Shown piece by piece: positions 46,899-58,900 of a stretch of 64,000 bases of DNA. Within the stretch, counting starts at the first letter, position 1; every line of letters starts with the position of its first letter. The position numbers and the translations under genes were made by a program. The notes below the pieces were generated by a model. That model worked only from the letters and a program-made list of their open reading frames with translations, ran no database searches and was not told the DNA's origin. The DNA comes from Aptenodytes patagonicus. Lineage: Eukaryota; Chordata; Aves; Sphenisciformes; Spheniscidae. The stretch lies in contig NC_134952.1 in NCBI RefSeq assembly GCF_965638725.1, positions 57,886,065-57,950,064 on the forward strand, in the 5' to 3' direction.

Positions 46899-46991
46899 GG
46901 GTGGTACAATCAGGGGCTTTATCTTTATCTGAAGTTCCAAACCAGTGCTTAAGATGTTCTTCTGTGGGCTCTATTCCCGCAGGTCGTGTAT
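46894..46991 (-). CDS. CENPE: CENPE last exon with CaaX box
   Basis: Encodes TRPAGIEPTEEHLKHWFGTS and ends APDCTTQ then TAA (46896-46894). CTTQ is a CaaX prenylation box; human ends CKTQ and is farnesylated. Acceptor TCTGTATAG. Confidence 0.95.
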
Positions 46992-49900
46992 CTATACAGA
47001 AGACAAGAACATTGAAGTAACACTTAAACTTTCCCAGTTAGACAGGCAGTAGGAATACAACAATTTAATCTTGACTAGTGTTTTAAATGTCAACTATCAA
47101 AGCTTGCCTCTGAGGAGCTTTGTGTTGTGAGAAGTCTGTACTATTACCAAGTTGGCCATCACAAGAAACAGCAATGAGTCAGATTCTTTCTGGAAGTCTG
47201 CCATTAATACCTTGAAAACTGGTTAACTCTTCAACATGTCTGCTGAGGCCTTCTGAAAGTTTTTAGAAGCAAGTGTAATGATGAGGGCAATAGCATTAAT
47301 ATGCTAGCATAGATCACTAGGAGACTTCCCCAGAAGTCACCAGGCCAGATAAGAAATCCTGAGTAGGGCTGAGGAACAGAAGTTACCAAAACAGCTACTA
47401 CTGCAGCTGGAGCCAGGCAGACTGGCAGATTCAACATCAAAGACTAAAGTCTACCATCTTGAAGTTTAGAAAAAAGTTAACCAGCAGTTAACTTTGAATA
47501 GTTTTGCCAGAAGTCTGTGCTTAACCAATGTAAAGTTAAAAAGTAAAACATTTTAGAGCATCAGCTATCTAGTAATGATATTCTGCTAATTCACTTTTTA
47601 AAGTCAGTCATCAACACTTCCACTGCAGCAAAAGAAAAAAAGTTTGTATAATCTTCAGGGGGTGAAGGATCCATTTAAGTATTTAGGTTCTGTAGAGCAC
47701 ATATAAGCTTCACAGCTCTAGCTGGTCAGCCCTTCAACAGACAGCTGACTAACCCCATTCAGGAAAACTGTGTTATCATGCAAGTTTCAGGTCTGAATAT
47801 AGAAAGTACAGAGCATTTACACTCAGCTCGCAGACCACCCCTTATATTTTGCCTCTCCAAATCTTTATAGGACAACACCACCGTGTTACGTACCTGTTAG
47901 TGTACCCAAGCTGGAATTATCAAAGAAATTTGTTGGACAAGTCAGTGGCAGAGGCTTTGCTACGTCCTGAGTCACAATTTCTTGAGAAATAGGTTCCTTG
48001 GAGGGTGAAGGCATTTGCTCTTTAAGGGAATATGACACTGTCTTCCTTGGAGTACCAAGGGGTACTGTCTCTCGAGTGGTTTCTCTTGAGGATCGTTCTT
48101 TCCATTTTAGTGCTCTTTCTTTCCATTTTCTAAGTTCCTCTTTCAGTTGAAGCTCATTACTGAAGTGAAAAAAAAAAAAAAAATGGCATTTAAAAAAATT
48201 TAAAGTAGTTCCTTTAAGTAAGGAAAAATTCCTGACAACAGACAGTTCCTGTATTTTCAGATGACATACCACAGACATGCAATGCAAGACCATATCTGGG
48301 TATCTTGCTTTCAGAGACAATTTTTTTTTTAAGCTAAAATTCCTTCCGACATAAAATTTAGGTATATCTTCTAGCATTTAAGAGATTCTTATGAAAGAAA
48401 GCAATTTAAAGTTCAAAAGCCATAAAGATATGTAAGCAATAAGTCACTAGCTTTAAATAAAAGTTTACGATGTGAAAGAATCTAGAAAATCTAAAATTAA
48501 TAATAATTACTCACTTCTACAGGTCTCACAGAAAGAAACACTAATGACATGCATAGTTAAATAGCAACAAATGATTTTACATGTTGCTGATCAGCTTTAT
48601 AACTTACCTTAGTAGAAGGTCATTTTGTTTCTTCATGTGCAAATTCTCTTTCTGTAGCTTAGCTTGTTCAGATTTTAGAACAAGTATTTGTGTGCTCTGT
48701 ACAATACCACTGCCACCACCACAAGTAAGGGGTTTTTGGGATTGCTGAGGAGCTTCTTTTTCCAGCACCACTAGAAAACAGTTTTATACACATGTGTGTT
48801 ATTTGGACAGTGCTTAAAACCAGGCCAATTTTTTTTTTAGCCTATTCCTTCCTATGGTCTTATATGTAACCTAGTGAGGTTTTTACAAGTGTCATTACAA
48901 CAGCTATTCTTTTTTTATACACAAACACACCTCCCAGTATTCACACTGCCAGGGAGATATTAAGAAGTTTAAAAGATTCTTCATTGGGCCACTTAGAGTG
49001 AAAATAGTTATAGTTTCAGGTATGTCATAATTATGATTAGAACTAGCTATTCATATGTGAAGTCAGTCAAGGCAAAAATGGCAACACGAGCTATACCACT
49101 GCAGCTTATCCCACCACAAGTGCAAACACAGCTAGAGAAATACACACAAGAACTGCTGTGATTCTAATGCAGTGAATCACAATCCATCTCATCTTCCAAT
49201 GCACCCAATCCCCCTCATACCCTTTGAGGTAAAAGGCCTGCATCTCAATCTGGACTTAACCATATAACCTTAAAACCAAATGTTTAACATGAAAGAGTCC
49301 CTTATATTTATCTTGAATTTACCAGTAACATCTTGTTCTTGCTGTGCTCTTCTAAGTTCTTCTTTTAGCTTTCTTAACTGTTGCTCTTGGTGTTCTGCAA
49401 GAGCTTTATAATTAGCAAGTCTATATGGGGCAGGAAGGGAAGAAAAAATAGAAATCCTCAGTTTAATAAGTTATTACAGTTGCAGGAGAGCTAGTTTGAT
49501 TTCCAAATGAGTATCAAATACAAAGCATACCCAAGTTATACAGCTAAACTACATAAACTTCATTGTCAGTTAGATTTTAGGTAAAGTGCAGAAAACCAAA
49601 AGTTGGACTAGAATCGTTCTCCGTGTATCCCTTCTCTCCGGTGAACTAGAGAGTGCTTTCAATTACTGATTTCCCCTCACCTTCTTTTGTCAGAACAGTT
49701 ATTTGATTTATGGCTGAACATGGGTTGATTGAGAAATTTTGGTGGGTGTATAGGGAAGGAGTTTTGTACTCAGAGATGCGTATAGTTTTTACTTTCTCTG
49801 CAATCTAGCTACAATAAAAACCTAGGACACCGAAAGCTGAATGCTCACTTCTTATTCTGTGGAAAAAAGTAAACAGAAAAGTAGAAGCTAAGAACTAAGT

Positions 49901-52900
49901 AGTTGAGAATTGTAACAAGGTAAAATTGGAACTCACTTCATATCAAAAGAGTTGGATTGTTTCATTCTTTCCATATCATATTTTACCAATTGTGTTTTGA
50001 GATGATCAATTTCTTCTTTGTACAACTCAGCACCTTTATCTAATTTTGCCTGAAGATAAAATAAAAGGTTTAGTATGAAGAAAGGCTTGTTACTTAGCAA
50101 TGAATTTAGGGGTTGCTTACTTTCTATCTTTACTATGATCTGCTAGATTTTGCAGGACAAGACTGGGAACAGGAAGTTATTTTGGAGTAAGAATGCCCAC
50201 ATTACCAACTAGCACTATAGTATTAGTTGGTATCCTAACTCTGGTGTATTAGATGCAGTCATATTTTAGCAAGTTTTGCTGACTTGTTTGCAGATATAAG
50301 TCCAGGAATTTTGAACTAGTAAGCAGATATATTACATAGGAAAAAAACAGCTCATGCTTCAGTTTCAAAATTTAAAAGTTTTTTAGAACGTTTCAGAAAT
50401 GCATCATGTACAAGTGATAAATTTAGCTTCTAATATCACAACATGAGTTCTATATTTTGTTCCTGAAGGCTGCATTGGTAGAATGTGAAACTGCATGCTA
50501 AACAGGCGAGTAGTGTTTTATTCTAAGAATGCCATACAGAAGAATAAATTGACTTCAGAGAGCTACATTTCATCTACAGCTGTTCTCAAGCATGCTCACT
50601 CTCTCTGAGATCAGAGGAAAATGAGAAGAGTAAAGTATTTTGCTCATACCTGAAGACTCTGATTCTCTGTTAAGGCAGTTCTGAGGCACTTCTCTGTCTC
50701 ATTCAGTTTGGCTTGCAGTTGGGTGAGCTCACTTGTCGCTGTTTTTATTCTTATCTGTGCTTGTAACTTGTTTATGCTGTCATCTTTCTCTTTGACGTTT
50801 TTTCCTACTTCATTTATTACATTTTCCAACTTCTGAATTTTTACTCCCATAGCCTATTGAGATATAACAATTAGTTATGAGTAGTTATGCCAAGAGATAG
50901 AACAGTAACAGCACATGGTCATATTCTTAATAAAAACAAACAAAAACCCCAAGCCACACACAAAAAAAATCCAACACTACAGGCTCTATGGCAACCTCAC
51001 TGTTTTGTGTCACCTTTTAGTATTCTGGAACACTCAAGTCTAAAAAAAGTGCTTTGAACAAGGGTAACTGTGACAAAAAAATAGGACAGAGAAAATGAGT
51101 CCTCAATTCCAAGGATTAAAGACAGAATTCTTCTCCAGCTTCTAGTTTGACATAGTGAATACCATATACTTGAAGGATGCATCAAGAGTATCACACTATT
51201 AAAATTAATACTTCAAAAACAAATGGGAACATTTCATATGGATTTCTAAACTGACATGTATTTGTGTAGGCAATTAAAATAATCACATTACAGGCAAGAG
51301 CTCAAATTTTCACTCTGGGAATAAAAAAGCTACAAAAATGAAGTGCAGTCTGGGCTAATGTATTGTGTGGCACAGATTTACAGTTGCCATCAATCTTTAT
51401 TTTCTTTTCAGTTTGAAGTACTCTCACTTAGAAAACAAGCATCAGAGAAGGTTTCCTTAGAAACAGATATCAGTACCTTTATATCTTGTTCTGCAGCCTT
51501 TAATTTGTTATGAAGCCTGTAGTTTTCTTCTTGTAGCGCGAGACTGGCAGAGCCACCAGGGGCCAGTTGCTCTTTAAGAGTGTTTAGTTCCTGAAGCAAC
51601 TCCTCACTTTTCTCTTTTCTCTGTTTCAATTCAACATCAGCATTTTTACAATAATTGGCAGTTCTGGCATCCAGCTCTGAAGAAAGTTGAAGGAGTATCT
51701 GAAAATAAGTAGTGTCATACAGATAAATTTTGAATAATTTTTGAATCTACTAGAAATAAGGTAAGTGAAGAAACAGGAAGTATCCTGGCATGTATTAATT
51801 TCAGATTCTTGTTTCAGCATCCCATTTGAAGATGCTTGCTACCAGAAATGGAATCACTAGCACTCAAAAGACTGGTTTCATTTCCAAAAGATGGGGAGGC
51901 AGGAAGGGACACGAGAAGAAGATAATGCATTGCAAGTTTACCAGCATTTCTGCATTAACTCAAACACACACTAACATTACAGAAACAAAGGAACTATATC
52001 GGAAAGATTTCTTCAATGTCAGTAACAAACACACACAATTATTCATAGAAGTTTTTGCTAGAATGTATTCATTGACTAAAGTGAAACCATTTGAGAGAAA
52101 ACATACACATTGGACTATTCTAGAAACCCATATGCTTAACATGCCAGATAAAGAAAAACCTTCACACTTGTCAGCAAAATGGCAACATTATACTAGATTT
52201 TTTTTGTTTAGTAAAAGCTTTGATCCACATAATATGCCTGTCAGGGAATTCTTCCTAAAAGCCTGCCAACATTGGGAAATCCTGAAAAAGTCAAGACTGG
52301 TTATTAACTCTACAGAAGAAACTTTTTAAAATAGGCTAACAGAACTGAGTCACAACATTGGGGGAAGGAGGGTGATGAGCTCTTCATACTTCAGATCAAT
52401 AGTAGTAGAAGGAATAATAGTATGAACAGACCAGCAACTTCCAGGATACGCTTGTTATGAAGACTGTTCTTAACAACTAATCAGAATATAGTGGATTCCC
52501 TCCCATAACCTGTTTTTTGAGAAATGTTCAATACATTTAATCAGAAAGATGAAATCTCAGAAATCCTGTTCATGATGCACTTAACCCTGTAAAACACTTG
52601 GTCTTTTTTTTTTTCCAAAGGGGGCAAGAGGTAAGAAGAAGGAAAGAGAGAAAGGAAGGCTGAACCACCTCTAGAATAACTTGACTTTCTGAAATTAGAA
52701 AAGATGTGAGAATATAAATTACAATTGAGTTTTAAAAATGGCTAAAGTAGTTTTGATAAAGGTGGCTTGAAGAGAGCAGACAATCTTGTGGGCATAAAGC
52801 CTGGAGAAAGTGATTGTATCAGGCTACCAAGTTCTGCAAGCAAAGCTATATAAAAATTTTGATCCTACAGTTTCAAGAATTCAGTCTAATAAAAATGCAA

Positions 52901-55900
52901 CACACCCCCCCCATTTATTGCCTAGAAAGTCTTTCACAAAGCAAGTTTCCAAGTTTGGATGCATGAGGAAAGAAGTCTTTAAAAATCTTGTCCTAAGTAT
53001 TCCTACATCTTACAGTTAAGTATGAATATAGTAAGTGCTGATAATAATGAATGCTCTTTAAATAGCCTTTTGTGTGTTTTGTTTTCAATCAGATTAGAGG
53101 CATTTACAGAGTACATACACAGAATACATTTCTGATTAAAGACGACTTAACTGTACCTTTACTTTAGGAGTCCAGAAGTTAATGACTTGCAAAAGCCTTT
53201 CATTATCTTTCTTTAACTCTTCTTTAAGCTCCTCTGCATCACAGTGAGTTCCTGAACAAGCTTCCCAGAACTGTGTTGTTTCTTTTCTAGCACTTTCTTC
53301 CTGCTGTAACTCTGCCTCTATGCAGAGAAGTTCACTTTCCATTTCTGATACATCTTTGAGAATGCTCTTTAAAAAAAAGAAGGAATTCAAGTTTAAATAT
53401 TGCTTTGATAACTATATGTCTAAAGATAGATTTTGCCCTCTTAGCTATCAATATTTTCAGGAAGTCTGTTTTAGCATCTAATTATCATATAAAAGGAATT
53501 TCACTATACTTAAATTACACCCTACTGAGAAGATAAGAAAATCTACATTCCTGGGGCAGGTGGGAAGGGGAAAGGGGAAAAAAAAGAGCACGTTAGTAAA
53601 AGTTTGTCATTGTTTTAAAAGTCATCTTGTATAGGGTAATACGTATTTTACAGGGCAAATGAGTAAACATTTCCACTATTTTATAACCTAACAATTTCAC
53701 TTTGAGCCACTTTATAAAACAGAACCTTCATATTATAGAATTAGTAGCACTAAAAAAAGAATTCTACCCCCCTCCCTTTAAGTGAAGTCTTAACAGATAA
53801 AAGCAATGCCATTAGATCAGCACCACCACATTACCCCATGCCTTGAAATATGCAAGTCTTTGAAAATTGTTTTAAATATTACCTCTGCATCCAAGTGCAA
53901 ACTCTGCAGCGCTTCACTGATGTTTAACTCTTGAGAAGATGTTTCATTCTGGTTCAAATAAGTCTTCCTGAGACACTGAATCTGAGCTTGTAGCTGATCT
54001 TGTTTTCTCTTTTCCTCAAGCAATTCCATTTCATACTTGTTAACAGTAGTATGGTATTCTCTTTTCTTTGAGCAAACACGACCAAACAGAAACTGTTGTA
54101 GAAGCACAGAATATATCAGTGAGTATGTTTTAAAATGGTACCCTGCATCCAGCTAAAATTCCATATTTTATAATTCAATCTATTTACTCTCCTAGTCCAT
54201 AGGTGTCCAGGAGAAGTAAAACATGACTGAGAAGATCAAGTTCACATGTGCTGTACAGCAATGGCATATAAGACTTTCAACTGGGTCAGCATTTCTCAAG
54301 TATGCTACTTTTTGTAGACTCCTAAAAACACCAAAAAGTCTAAAGGCTCTAGACAGCCTTCCATGAATCTAGACTTCAAAAAGCAAAGTATTCTTTGTTG
54401 TATTTATTTTATTTTAGAGTCGTGAAAGGTACAGATGATCTACAAGAATAATATCACTGTGCTGATTTAAAGCTTTATTCTAGTAGCGATCACAACTTTA
54501 ACCATAAAAGTTAAAAGGCATCTATGGAAAAAAAGAAAGAGATCAAAACCTAAAGACCCTACATGAATTATGAAATAAGGCTCTTTGGAATAGTTGTTAA
54601 ACTTTTTAGCTAATGGATATTTATAGAGGTGACTGACTCTCAAGATCATGTCCAGCATTTTTGTATACTGGACATGAATGTTGCCGTCTCCCCAGGCCTG
54701 CCTCCCCCACCCCCTCCAAACAAAAAAGCTCTTAACATTTCATGCTAAATAAACAGAAGAAAACTTTTATCATTTACTGTACTTCTGCATATAATAGGAA
54801 TTCTTTCCTAATTGCCCATAACTTTTCTGATAATTGGAATTAGTTTCTCCACTGAACTACACATTGAGGAAGGTCTGCAGGGCTATAGAAGTTATCAAAG
54901 TACTTGGGTAGTTTTGCAGAGTAAACATGCATCTCCAAGATCTCTTGCATGTCTTTCCCCCACAGTAAGATACATACTTAGGGGTCCATAATTTGATTTA
55001 TGGAGTACAGAAAAAAGTTTTTCCCAATTAAAATGGATTAATATAATGAAATAATACTGTGCAAAGCAGCTGAACTACAGTCAAAAACTAAGGTTGATTA
55101 ACTTAACTAAATAGTTCCAGTTTTCCAGGATTGTAAAGCATTTACTATCAGTTTATTTTCCACAATATATGGATTCACAAAAAATCAAAGCTAGAGTATA
55201 TAGAATCCTAACTGTTAATATTGAGAGCTTATTAAAAAAACCCCAAACCAAAACAATACGAAGCATCCACAAATTCAGCATTTTAAGTTGGTACCTTCAG
55301 TTTGTTCAATAAACTCTGGAGATGACTGTTTATTTTCTCATTTTCAGTTTGAAGCCTTTTGACTTGTTTACTCTGTTCCGATGAAAGTTGAGTCAGTATC
55401 ACAGCTATCAGCGCTTTCTGACTACTCAGTTCATTCTTTAGATTAAGAGACACTGTAGAGAGACATTCATACCTCTTCCCCATATTTGGGAATTTCTCAA
55501 GAAGCTCCTAAATGCAAGTGAAACAAATTCATTCAGTCACAATAAAGAAAAGAGTGACTAGCTATAAACAGAAGCTTAAAATAAATCAGACTCCAGGACT
55601 AACCCCTACAGTATGTATTGGTTTTACAACAGAAACGTTAATAGGACTAAGACTTCAGTTTTGACTTGCCACAGGAATATGACAAAGAACACTAAGCCAG
55701 GCACAAAAGCAGAGAATTTCTTAGTTTTCCAGAAAATCATTTCACAAGCTCAAATTATTTTCATGATTTAGATTGCCTGGCCACATGAAGACCTGTAGAT
55801 CAGGCCTGAAATGAAATTGTTGCCTGTTCACAGGTTTGCCAGCTGGGCTGCCCTCAAGATGGGCTCCCAAGTTGATCTACTTGGTCCTTTGTTGAAAGAA

Positions 55901-58900
55901 GCGGATCATGAAATTGTTCCTAGCACTCTGCCATAAAAAGGGAGATGTAATCAAGCAGTGAGCAGGCTGAGAAATGCAATAGGCTTCAAGGCACTCCCAG
56001 TAAACTGCAACTCAAATATCACATATGAAGCTAGGTTAGACATTTTAAAGCAAGTATAAAACTTCCTAGGCATACTGTCTCCATCTTTGGTTCTTAGCTG
56101 AAAGAAGCAGGATTCGCGAGTTTTTAACTCTTCACACCACAGTAAAAACATTGGAACTAACATATGTCCTGTGTCCAACAGGAGCAAGTACAAGATACTT
56201 GAGAAAACTGCACAAGAAAGAGGCAGACAAGATCTTACCTATTACAAAAGACAAAATAGGAGAGTGCCGTTAAAAGGGATCAACTGATGTTTACTTCCCT
56301 CATTATCAGCTCCCTACTGCTGATATAGGATAGAAAGACAATGTGACTGGAGAAAGCTACGCATAACTGATTTTTGTAGTTTGGTCCTTTACCACTTTTG
56401 GTGTTAACTGAAGAAGCACTCAGGGCTTTTCCAGCACATATAGAATGATGCCCAAACCTGCTGCACAGACGTACAGACTGCAGTACAATGGTACTCTAAT
56501 ATTTTTAAATGTTTCGTACTATTCATAAATCCTGGTTTATTTTGGCTTTCAGTAGGTTAGCAGTACTTCTCACACTTGTGAGAAAGTATACTCAGGACAG
56601 TTAATTAACAAAAGCTCTGAGGAATTACAGAAGCTTCCTATTTTGAGGAGAGAAGCTATTTAATGAAATTAATTTATTTGAAACCAATTTATTTTTGATG
56701 GGGAGTAATAGAAGGCAGGATTGGGGGGGGGGATTTTGCAAAAACAAAATGGTGAAGCACTTCTATATGACTAGTTATTTTCATTGGGGTGGCTGGACAG
56801 TAATGAAATCAAGTGATATGTCTCAACTGAAGTTCAATTTAATGTTCTTGGAACAAGACGCACGGTCACTGAACAGCAACAGCAAATCAACCGATCCCAT
56901 GGTTTGCAGCATCTTAGCAAGATATGCAAACAATTTTATACATTATACATAGAAGCAAGGTTTATGCTCCAGAACAAACGGTATTAAGGTTTTACATGCA
57001 TCCTTAAAATAAGGAGAGAAGTAAGTTTACCTTAATTTTCAAGGTTTTTTCCTTCAGGCTATCATCAACCATCTGCTCTGCATTATCCAGTGGGTTCACC
57101 TGAATGGACATATCATTCAGGTTTCTCTGCTTCAGTTGGTCTAGAGCACATTCCAGTTTTGCATTTGTCTCAACACACTAAAATAAAAGCATACATATTT
57201 AAGTACCATTCAAGAAGAGAAGTTATGAATAACTTCGGCATGCAACTTGCAACACCAACCATCTCAGAATTTTTTTGCAATTCTGTCTTGAGCTGATCCC
57301 GCTCAGACCTGACATCCTGGAGAAGTTTTTGTAGCTCATCTTTTTCTCGATTAATTGATGAGATTTGTTCTTTAAGTTGGAAAGAGTGACTAGTTCTTTC
57401 AGCCAATAACTGGTCTTTTTCACATGATATGCTATTTAGCATCTCAGTTAACTGTTGAATCTATAATAAATAGTGGAGAAAAAGCAAGAATTACAATTTG
57501 GTCCTGGTCTGTGTACTCCCCTATGAAGTACTCAAATCTGTTGTGTCAAATACAAAGAATTTCCAGTAACTCTAAAATTCACACTAAGAGCAAGAGAGGT
57601 TTAAAAATAATTTTGGTGTTCTAATCACTCAGAAAAAGAAATTAAAAGGAAGAATAGCATGACACCCAGAGAACTCTACTTTAGTCAACTTTGGTCTTCA
57701 GTAAAGCAAGAGGAAACAAACAAAAAGGCAGTCAACATACATCCACATCACAAGAAAGTGAAAAGAAATAGAAGATTAGCATAAGCGATGGGCAACGGAA
57801 TTGCCTTCATATCTGCTCTAATGAATAGAACACATTAGCTAATTTGAAGCAATCCTTAATTATACTTTGATCTACAAAGGAAGAGTTTGACAGGTGACAA
57901 GTAAAGAAGTGAAAACTGCAAAAAGACTGAGTTGGCAAAAGTACAAGACTTTCTGAATAACGAATATAGTTTGAAAGTGTGCAAAGCACCAAGGATTCCA
58001 AACCCACTTAGGTTCATACTGTCTACACAGTGCCTTTTAAACATGTACAATTACTATTATATTAAACCTGCACATGTTGGATAAATTTGTGTCCATTCTA
58101 ATGGAGTGACCAACTGGCTGAGACAAGTTGAGGATGCTACTTCTAAACATCACTAAAGAAACTTCTACAAAATCCTTTGCCCATGTTCACGCTTGTTTAG
58201 CGCCCATAAAAATGATGCGCTGAGAGTTAAAAATTAAATAGGATTTGTCTTGAGCAAAAGTTTAGCACATTAGTGGTGAAACATTAGAAGACAAACTCCT
58301 CACCTTGTTTGTTAGGCTGTCCTCCAAAATCTCTGACCGCCTCTGAACCTTTAACAAGTGGTCTTCCCTTTCTTCAGCTTTGATCTTCTCATTGCTGAGG
58401 AGTTCTTGTTGCCATTTCAATTCCTTTTTGGTTTCAAGAATCTGGAGTAAAAATAGAGCAACAAATATAAAATTAAGTTCTGAGATAACACGTGAATCTA
58501 CCTCTCACACACCAGGCCACTCAATATTTCATAGGAGTTAAAATACTTGGCACAAACCAAACTCCTTTAGTTTGAGTACAAGAAACTTAAAGTTTCTCCT
58601 TTCACTAAGCAAAGCCTGCTAACTGGCATACTGATAAATCCTTGGTAATGTAAAGAATTAAAGTTGCTACAAACATGTTTGGACATATTTTCTGCAATCC
58701 CTGTTTACACAAATGAATAACACAAAGCAGAGATGTAATTTGAGTAGGGATCACATCAAGAACTATCTAGAAATTACTTAACACAATTTTATGAGTTGGA
58801 CTGTTGTCAGAGTGCTGTTAAATTATCTTTGATAAATTATTATGGAACTAGCATTGCTTTCACTAAACCTCTGAATTTCCAGTGAAGTTGAAGTTTTACA

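Noticed and set aside
57807..58050. Two overlapping minus frames (66 and 64 aa) inside a CENPE intron
   Set aside because: No coiled-coil pattern or splice sites, and inclusion is not needed for phase.
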